The position numbers and the translations under genes were made by a program. The notes beneath the pieces are model-generated. The model was not told where the DNA came from and did not search any database. It worked only from the letters and a program-made list of their open reading frames with translations. Below are positions 57,101 to 64,000 of a DNA stretch of 64,000 bases, one piece after another. Origin of the DNA: Favolaschia claudopus (lineage: Eukaryota; Basidiomycota; Agaricomycetes; Agaricales; Mycenaceae); NCBI GenBank assembly GCA_037176885.1, contig JAWWNJ010000019.1:2294001-2358000 (forward strand), in the 5' to 3' direction. Every line of letters begins with the position of its first letter. The first letter of the stretch is position 1.

Positions 57101-57768
57101 TGATACTGGACCGCCAACGATCTTCTGCGCGAGGGCGAGTACATGCAAAAACTCGCCGCAGATTTTCGTTAAGATCTCCTTGTCATGGGATGGGCATTCG
57201 ATGCCTCGACGAACGTCTAAGCGACGGAAGAAGTGCTCAAAACTACCAAGAAGCTCTGCCAGAGCTGTGAAACGCTCCTTTTCATTTTTCACGGCCTGCA
57301 CGAAGTCGTCACTGTCCCATTTGTGGTACGCCGCAGAATCCAGATTGCGGGATATAGGCTTACCTTCAGCAAAAAGCCAATTGCGACGAAGATCGCTTTG
57401 CCTCCGGGAACTAGCTGTGCACACATATCAGTCCAACTGACGCAGCAGTGAGTCCAGAGGGATGGATGTACACAAGACGCCGCGATTTCGGCAGAAGTCT
57501 CGTTCAAAAGAAGAGCCCATTTGAATACAGTTCCGAGGGTATTTTGAGCACGAGTCCAGTTAGGGATTTGTTCAAGAGTGCGGGAATCAACTGTTCCTGC
57601 TATCAGCTTCAAAATATCGTCCGGCGAATTGCAATCAACGAGTTTGGCATAAGTCTCTGCTTGTTGAACCGCCAGATTGATGCCTGTTTCAGACTCGTAT
57701 TTCCCCAAAGCATTGAGCCAGATTTCGGAGATGGATGGCCCTCCTGTGGGAGCTGTGGAGGAGGGCAT
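54150..57768 (-). CDS. Goodbye-domain / ubiquitin-like / protein kinase fusion
   Basis: About 1,000 residues over some 14 exons. (1) Residues about 1-260 resemble the fungal STAND N-terminal Goodbye domain: SISEIWLNALGKYESETGIN, SPDDILKL, VPGGKAIFVAIGFLLK, LLGSFEHFFRRLDVRRGIEC, LTKICGEFLHVLALAQKI, IKAAIRRLHDLTEVELHMTA. (2) Residues about 300-500 resemble the fungal ubiquitin-like domain: FALLFPGPLSSTD, DTIDFIDVTGARRKVLIHMW, RDPKAFLGELHAFFE, ending in a CPWC motif. (3) A Ser-rich linker. (4) A C-terminal kinase with SGGFAEIYRA (Gly loop), VALKRI (Lys), SSLCMVSPWMAHGNI, EYLHSMNVVHGDLKGANIMI (catalytic Asp), CDFGLADF, SVQWLAPELL and NPRQRPTARHI. All key kinase residues are kept. Exons join in phase from 57768 to the stop at 54150. 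Goodbye domains normally precede a NACHT ATPase in NLR-like proteins; here a kinase takes that place. Function inferred: signalling or self/non-self response. Confidence 0.75.
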
Positions 57769-57931
57769 AAGTACCTCCACGTCGATGTAAGGAGAGAAGA
57801 GCTCAAGACAAGGCGGTGCATCACGCGGTTGCCATTGTGTCACTGTCAAGAAAATTCTTTTTGGGGCTGTCCGCCTCGTCGATGGTCACGGGTCAAGTCC
57901 GACGGGCAGACTACTGACAACCGTTTTTCAT

Positions 57932-58548
57932 TCAGACGCGCAGGTTAAGAGGATATGCTCGTGCTGAGGTTGAGATACCGCACCGATGGAACCAAAATAT
58001 ATTGCATCGGAAAATGGCCCTTGGCAAACAAGGACAGACCTTCCAGACGCGTAAACGGATGTTCAGCTCCCGGACATAGCAGCCAACCCTTTGGGTATCA
58101 TTCAATGCGTTGATGGTTTTTCGAAGAAGAACGGGAACGTGGGTATACAGCCCAAGAAAATTGGAATTGGTTAGAATTCCTAATGGCTGGAGTCCCACAC
58201 TGGTATAATTTCGTGCGTAAGGCATTTCCTCCCGGACATCTTCCCCGGCATCTTCTGGTCCACAGCCAGTAACCAAAGCGGACGACTCGGAATGCTTCTG
58301 CTGACTGATCATCGTTCAGGTTTCAAGACCCAACGCTCCAAAAAAAAAAAGAAGAAGAAGAAGAACGGGAACAGTGGGTTGGTGGCATGCGGCACACGGA
58401 AAAGTCGCGACTGGGTGGCGTCTACCCAGGAATGAGCCACCGTGCTGTATTGGAGAAGGTCCAACGTGGATCCGTCGAGGAATTCAAAGCAGATGTCGAC
58501 AATCTCTGTGATTTTGAGGGGGGTTCTGGTGCGCCATGATGTGGTCAA
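57932..58548 (-). pseudogene. Truncated F-box gene remnant
   Basis: Start at 58548 gives TPLKITEIVDICFEFLDGST, LDLLQYSTVAHSWVDATQSR, LFRVPHATN, a good F-box. An intron with a (TTC)n/T tract follows (58335-58370, written GAA/A on the top strand). The next frame holds LLRKTINALNDTQRVGCYVR, ELNIRLRVWKVCP, which fits the usual next block of these proteins. The frame ends at 57932, only about 165 bp from the start of the Goodbye-kinase gene, and no LRR region follows. The gene has probably lost its 3' part. Confidence 0.6.
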
Positions 58549-59679
58549 GAGCTGAGTGTGTCACGCAAGTGTCACGTCTAATTTGATGTCACTCCGAATC
58601 ACGGTCACGGGACGTGACAAATCGCGTCCGTTTCTCCCAATTCGGACGCGACAGGAGGCGACTTGAACTATGTCTCGTAGAGCTGGTAAATTATGTCGGC
58701 AAAAAGACGGCCAGGTTTGGAATGGCCACAGAGAGATGGTGCAGGGGAAGAGATTGCGAGATTGGGTAGAGAAGGGGGTGACCGTGCGACTTTGATCATT
58801 TCTTTTGATGATCAGATATCCCTTGCTCCCATACCACCATCTTCCCCTCTACTTGAACTCGTTGTCGTCGTCGATCGTGTCGCTCGCTCCGTGTTGAACG
58901 CTCTATCTCGGCTCATTCCGCGCTATCTGGCAGCCGCGAATCGACTGCAAGTCCTTGAACAGTTTTGGACGATGGGCGATAAATTTTAGTGGGGCTCAAA
59001 CTCTCACCAACACAAGCCTGTCCTGAGGTAAGATGACCCTGCCTTGCTGGTTGGAATCTGAAATTCCTCATTCTTCGCAGATTTCTTTCGTTTTTGTTTC
59101 TCAAACCCAGGGTAAGTATGTTATGGTTGGATCTAACGCCAGGGATTTTCGCTGCTATTTTGGTCTGATTTCGGCGTTCGCGAGAAGCTTTTCTTCGTGG
59201 AATCATGTTGCTGCGGTAGTAGGTTCGGAACAAGCCTTCTCCGGTCCGGGCAAGCCGGACTAACTCGGAGAGAGGCTTGGTCCAAACTCAAGAAAACAAG
59301 GGATGTCTTCTGAGCCGAATTGCTCACTCAGTTCATAACTAGCCTTCTTGGTGTAAACAGAGATATTGCTCTATAGATGATACTTTACAACCCTGGCTAC
59401 TTCAATATATTAAAAATCTCATCGCCATTGTCCCCGACCGCGATTGATCCAGGCAAATCGTGTCATCAATTCCCTCTTAATGAAACACTCTTTGTTCGAT
59501 ATTCCCCATTTTTATGGGCTCTATCGAAGCACAAAAACTGTAGGAGAAACCCTCTCAGCAAATGTTTGTGGGTTATCACGCTCTGTCGTTCACAATATGT
59601 GTAGTAAATTATCTGGCCGAATCGGGCTGTGTGACACAAATGTGACGCGACGCGTCTCATTAGTGACTCAGCTTCAATT
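58549..59679. other. Region between F-box remnant and DUF6589 gene
   Basis: Contains the dyad at 58604-58618 and TGTCACG repeats (58558-58576). A 98-codon plus-strand frame at 58693-58989 (MSAKRRPGLEWPQRDG...) could be a 5' exon of the DUF6589 gene but has no matching motif. Nothing else seen. Confidence 0.4.
58604..58618. promoter_or_regulatory. GTCACG/CGTGAC inverted repeat upstream of the F-box remnant
   Basis: GTCACG, spacer GGA, CGTGAC, 56 bp upstream of the F-box start at 58548 and preceded by two more GTCAC half-sites at 58571 and 58588. Compare 26184-26203. Confidence 0.45.
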
Positions 59680-62622
59680 TTGTCGTCTTTTCAAGTCTCC
59701 TCCGCGCAACACACTGTTAAATCTCTCAACCTGGCCACTCTACAGTATGATGACAACTACTGGCGGGCAAAATTCGGCTCGGAAGACCTGAAGGGCATCA
59801 CTCTCGAAACAAAACTCCAGCTCATCTTCTCCCTCATGGTCTTCTTCTCAATATCTATACGGCAGCTCCTCCACTGGCTCTTTACCACCAATATTCCTCG
59901 AGTTACCCGCGCTGTCTCGCATTTCATGGGGTATTTTCCCATCTACAACAGCTTGGAAGATCAATTCGGACCTGCAATGATCTTTGCGCTGTGGCGCGAT
60001 GCTAGTCGATATCCACGGGCGCAACAGTTCCTTCGGGAGATGACTGTCCCGTGTGCCCACGAGTTAATTCTCGAGGACAGTGATAGACTCATCACCAGTC
60101 CGCTTCTCCAAGTCAGGGTCAAAACCCTGACCATTCAGCAACTCCGAGATTTGCTCCACCCGACGAAACTCATCGAAATAATCAAGGGGTTGGCTCCCTT
60201 TACTTGGGGACTCTTGCACACGTTCTCAGCCTCTCCGAACGCCTCGAGAAAACGACGTAATACCAACGCGGATGAAGAGATGCAGGAGGAGGATTGGATC
60301 GATGATCCAAATGATGACCCGCTGGAGTCGGGTGACGCAGGTCTCGCAGAATCAATTGGAAGTAGCTGGCACAAGGACTATCCTGGATTCTCGCGGAATC
60401 CAGTTTTCGTTCGTCGCTTTTTCTTCGTCTGAGAGCGCACATTCTAACTCGAGCTTACAGGCCATTCTTGTAACAATTACCATGCTAGCATTTGTTCGTA
60501 ATCGTGCTACCAATCTGCTCCCTCTCATCCTCGGCCTCTTCTTCAAAATCTCAGGAACCAGCTCTCGTGTCGTGTTGATGCTGAGCAACGCCGGCATTTG
60601 TGTTTCTAGCCGCACTGTCGAACGTCTCAAAGTCCGAATCACAGAAGATGCTATCGAGCTAGCCGTGCAGCTGATGACCAGTGGTCAAATCTATTTCACA
60701 ATCTTCGACAATATCAATATCTTTCTCCGCAAGGCTCAGCAGCGCCTATCGAACACGAATGACATGATAAATGCTACAAATTCCGCCGCTGTTGCTGTCG
60801 AGGGCATTGAACCCTTCACGGAAAGTGATTTAGCAGAACACCTTGCACTCCGTGGCCGCAGGGCCAATGCTACGGCTACGGATATCCTGCCCACACCTGC
60901 CGATGACGAGATCGTTGGGCAGACATTTGTCGCTCTCATTGCGGAAATGATAGTCTCTTTTACCCCCGGGAACAGCAAGTGGTCAGATCGCGTGGACATC
61001 ACAGCAGGGGTGTCCGCAATGCTACCTATGGATCGACCCTTGCCTCCCAGCCGCTCAGACACTCGACCCTTTGGAGTTTTCGATGTCAACGAGGGTTCAA
61101 AGAAGGGTGTTGTAAAATTTTTGAAAGAGGCACAATTGCGGAGCACACTCTCGGAGGCAATATGGTCATCAATTCCGCGCATCTTCGTTGGAGACTGGCT
61201 GTCTTCAAACAACCTTCGAGCTGCACGCCGGGATCGTACAGATGATATCAATCCAATGGAGCGCTTGGAATACGTTCAGGAGCTGAGTGCTCCCTTTCAC
61301 TTTGCACTTCAAGCCAGCCATATGCTCATGCGAGTGCATTACGGGCATGCAGTTGAGGATCCTGGATCTCTCGCAGCACACAAGGGCCTTTTAAACCGCA
61401 AGTGGGATGTGAGCAAGCCTAACTACGCTGCTGCGAAGTCCTTGATTCGGCATTCGTTAATTGCTCGCATCTTACACTGTATAATGTGAGTGAATTCTAC
61501 TCCTATCTGCTCAACCGAACTCAATGATATCAAGGGTTATCAAAGGGTTCACTCGCTTCTCTGAGCTTTCGCAATGGCGGCCAACACTGGCAGATATCCA
61601 AGCCGTTTCTCAGCGTATTTCTACCGAATTCGCTACTGCTACAGCAGCACAAGCTGCGCAGGCTGCCGGCGACGACTGGATGGCCCATTCTGTCTATTTT
61701 ATTCGAGATGCCCTTTTTTTCTGCATGTTCGAGAAAGCCGTTGGTTTTGCGGATCCTGGTCAATTGATCAGAGTGCTCAAATATTGGGTACTTGCATTCC
61801 GCGGTGTGGGGCAACACAACTACGCGCGAGAATGTGCTGAAGTTCTCGTACGATGGAAGTACGAGCTGTCAAATAAATCACAGCGTGTTCTGGAACGGTC
61901 TTGGTTCATCCATCCGCAAGGGGTCCGTGGCCGTTCCATCGCGTCTGACCTTTATCTTGAACGACTCAACTTTTGGGTCAAGGTACGCTGTATTTCCTTG
62001 ACATCTAGATTGAATATTGACTGTCATTGAACTTTGCCAGCGAGTTTTCATTGCCTCTGGTTCCGGCGTGACCATTGAGTATATCATTCGCAAAGGCTCG
62101 GCTTGTGTGGAGGCATTCCGAGACATCACACACATGGTCGCAAATTTCTTTGGAGACCCCGATCGCGGCCGCAAATCAAAGGAGGTCAAATTTACCCAGG
62201 ATATTCAAGCACTGGTCACCGAGATGCAACGCCGCAAGTTCCATGTTGTCAGCAAAGTTCCCCATTTCGTCCCCGCGCCTCCGAAGAAAGTTCGCAAAAA
62301 TGCGGCACAGAATTCCAAGCCACCCGAGGCCCCGAGATCTGCAATCGTCGACGTCTTCGTGAAGGGTGCAGAGGAATGGAATGGGAAATTCAAGGATTTC
62401 ATCAAGGCTACCACATTTGATCCTGCACTTGGAGGTTATCCTCCTGCCGTTGAAAATTCCGGGTCCCCGCGTGACACTACTCTCGATACGCACACCGTAT
62501 TTGACAATTTGAAACGGAACCCATTGACATATGACACGTACACTGATCTACATGGTAGTGACAATGTAACAGATATTTCGGGGGCCCTGGGTGGGGGCGG
62601 AGATTTTGATGGAGTTGAATGA
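59680..62622 (+). CDS. DUF6589 domain protein (5' end not resolved)
   Basis: Large, usually multi-copy agaricomycete protein of unknown function. N-terminal part: LLHWLFTTNIPRVTRAVSHF, FGPAMIFALWRDASRYPRAQ, VKTLTIQQLRDLLHPTKL. After an intron (60401-60460): AILVTITMLAFVRNRATNLL, FFKISGTSSRVVLMLSNAGI. The DUF6589 region follows: YFTIFDNINIFLRKAQQRLS, TRPFGVFDVNEGSKKGVVKF, IFVGDWLSSNNLRAARRDRT, MERLEYVQELSAPFHFALQA, MRVHYGHAVEDPGSLAAHKG, YAAAKSLIRHSLIARILH, GDDWMAHSVYFIRDALFFCM, GQHNYARECAEVLVRWKYEL, IASDLYLERLNFWVKRVFIA, AFRDITHMVANFFGDPDRGR. Further introns lie near 61484-61530 and 61983-62039. It ends with FDGVE and a TGA at 62620-62622. The frame begins with TTG at 59680, so the true ATG is further upstream, probably behind an intron. 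No lesion seen. Acidic and Asn residues (FDNIN, GDWL) recall nuclease-type folds, but this is only suggestion. Confidence 0.85.
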
Positions 62623-62624
62623 AT

Positions 62625-64000
62625 TTATTTGTACTGTGAGGTAGCAGGGAAAGGGGATGAGAACTCGGAAGGTGGAACAGGGAATCTAAGAGGGGTGGGT
62701 GTAAACCGGCGAAAAGAAGCAAGATTACTGAAAAAATCATCGTAAGTAGGAGTTACAACGGTATTTTGGGTACGGTGTGGCGGCGGGAGCGGGGTTTGAG
62801 TTAGGAAAGAAGTCTGGCGATTTGGATTAGTTCCGCGCGATGTTCCTCGAGCTCCTCGGAGGCTACTGCCCCGACCACGGGACGTTGATGGGCTGGAGTG
62901 TGTAGCAGCCAGCAGATTGAATACAGGTGGCGGGGCTGGAGAAGGCCCCTGTGCTCGAGGTTGTTTGCGTGCACGACGCGCGGATGGTGGGGTACGAGTG
63001 ATTTCCAGCGTGAGACGCCAGCGCGAGATTACGTCGCAAACCTCCGAGACATCTGCTGCTGGTGCCATATCCCAGGGAACCACCTTCAAAACATGTTGAG
63101 GTTCGACAAGACTCTTTCCCAAGAATGTCGCCGCTGATGAAACAATTTTTTCCAACTGCTTTGGTGGTAGAAGAACTTCGCATGGGACATACGGGCTATT
63201 CCCGTTGCGAAAGTGTCGATCTTTGCGCCAGGCAATGAGCTGTTCACGGAGGGAAGCCTTGTCTTCCTTGGAAATTGTCTGTTTGCCCTTAACGGGCTCG
63301 AATTCAGCGGATCCGATCGACACCGCTGACCCAGTATCTGACATCACAGATGCAGGAGAGGACGGCCGAGAAGGAGGCGGGGGAAGTGAGTGGATGAACT
63401 CCGACTCGTACTTGAGTATACGGGGATCTCTGGAAGTGCAAGGCTTGCACCAATTGAAGAGCTCGGGATTACAATGGTCGCAGCACCGCTCGGGTGGGGG
63501 AGTCCGGTTCAGATTGAGAACTGTCCAGCTCAATTCATGCGGGGACTGGCTGGAGACGGATCCAGACTTTGAAGCAATTGTAGAGTTCAAGGACGTGTAT
63601 AAATCGAGACCTGTTTCCGGTCGAAAGCGTTGTCTGAGGAATACGTGGGAGCAGGCTGGGATGCCGAGCTTCAGTTCCTCGTAAATGAAACGATTGGAAC
63701 AAACTTGCCTTCTGTGGAACTGCCGGAATTGATGAAGGCCTCGAGGCCTGTGTCCGGCTTTGCTCGCGACGTCGTATGAGACTGGGGCTCGATTTGCAGT
63801 TTCTCTTTGCCTTTCACGCGCTGTACTGCCAGTCCAACCTCTGGGGGAGCCGGCCGATATGCCCAGCTCTGCACAAAGACCATACAAGTGCCAATTCCCG
63901 TCCTCTTTCGACACGCGCGACCCCACCGCTGTACGAGAACTGCCAGAGACTTTGGACACTCAAAGACAATTGAATATTCGACGTCGGGGACGTTGCAACC
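62625..64000 (-). pseudogene. RecQ-like helicase, C-terminal part (5' end outside window, frameshift)
   Basis: At the window edge the frame reads NVPDVEYSIVFECPKSLAVL, VQRWGRACRKRTGIGTCMVF, the end of helicase domain 2 with motif VI (QRxGRAGR, here QRWGRACR). After EAFINSGSSTEG the frame must change near 63711-63722 to continue RRQVCSNRFIYEELKLG, TGLDLYTSLNSTIASK, LSWTVLNLNRTPPPERCCDH, CNPELFNWCKPCTS. Then come LREQLIAWRKDRHFRNGNSP, YVPCEVLLPPKQLEKIVSSA and a Pro/Ser/Arg-rich disordered tail ending SPFPATSQYK, stop at 62625. The paired-Cys block (CCDHC..CKPC) and AWRKDRH tail are typical of a RecQ-like helicase family repeated in mushroom genomes. A missing base, or a 31-nt GC-AG intron, explains the frame change; a frameshift is more likely. 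The gene is convergent with the DUF6589 gene. Confidence 0.7.

Noticed and set aside
59680..62622. DUF6589 gene as a KDZ or hAT transposase
   Set aside because: Its sequence matches the DUF6589 pattern and shows none of the KDZ or hAT signature blocks I know; mobility remains only a hypothesis from its pairing with the helicase.

Overview
This window is genomic DNA from a filamentous basidiomycete, most likely an agaricomycete mushroom. The genes are broken into many short exons by introns of about 45-65 nt with GT..AG ends. The gene content is typical of that group: a CBM1-bearing cellulase, a GH3 beta-glucosidase, a cerato-platanin, many F-box and BTB/POZ genes, a DUF6589 protein, a RecQ-like helicase, and a Goodbye-domain/kinase protein. 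No bacterial, organellar or viral genes were seen, and I recognised no rRNA, tRNA or CRISPR array. All gene models are hand-spliced from the sequence; exon ends are approximate unless stated.

Layout. 1-4.5 kb: two tandem TAP-type secreted alpha/beta hydrolases on the minus strand, both broken but in different places. 5.8-7.1 kb: a Golgi-type GT15 mannosyltransferase. 7.2-8.3 kb: a tandem pair of very small secreted proteins duplicated together with their promoters. 8.8-10.9 kb: a secreted GH5 hydrolase with a C-terminal frameshift. 11-17 kb: a gene-poor, purine-rich stretch holding two minisatellites. 17-21.7 kb: a GH3 beta-glucosidase and a secreted SnoaL-like protein. 23-30.7 kb: three F-box genes, two unknowns and a class II aldolase. 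31.4-37.3 kb: a CBM1-GH5 endoglucanase and a type-B carboxylesterase. 37.4-42.8 kb: an F-box gene with an internal stop, a small Cys-rich secreted protein, and two BTB/POZ genes. 42.9-49.1 kb: what looks like a transposon nested in another transposon. 49.4-54 kb: a cerato-platanin, a decayed small gene and a single-pass membrane protein. 54.1-57.8 kb: a long multi-domain gene (Goodbye, ubiquitin-like, protein kinase). 57.9-58.5 kb: an F-box remnant. 59.7-64 kb: a DUF6589 gene and a RecQ-like helicase meeting tail to tail with two bases between their stop codons.

How the genes fit together. One theme is secretion and plant-polymer breakdown (CBM1-GH5, GH5, GH3, carboxylesterase, cerato-platanin, small secreted proteins). 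A second is substrate adaptors for ubiquitin ligases (F-box, BTB), a rapidly expanding family in mushrooms. A third is mobile or conflict-related DNA. The items most worth a second look are the Goodbye-ubiquitin-like-kinase gene, the DUF6589/helicase convergent pair, and the nested inverted-repeat elements. Several genes carry single lesions (stop codons, one-base frameshifts). Those in homopolymers could be sequencing errors; the others look like real decay.
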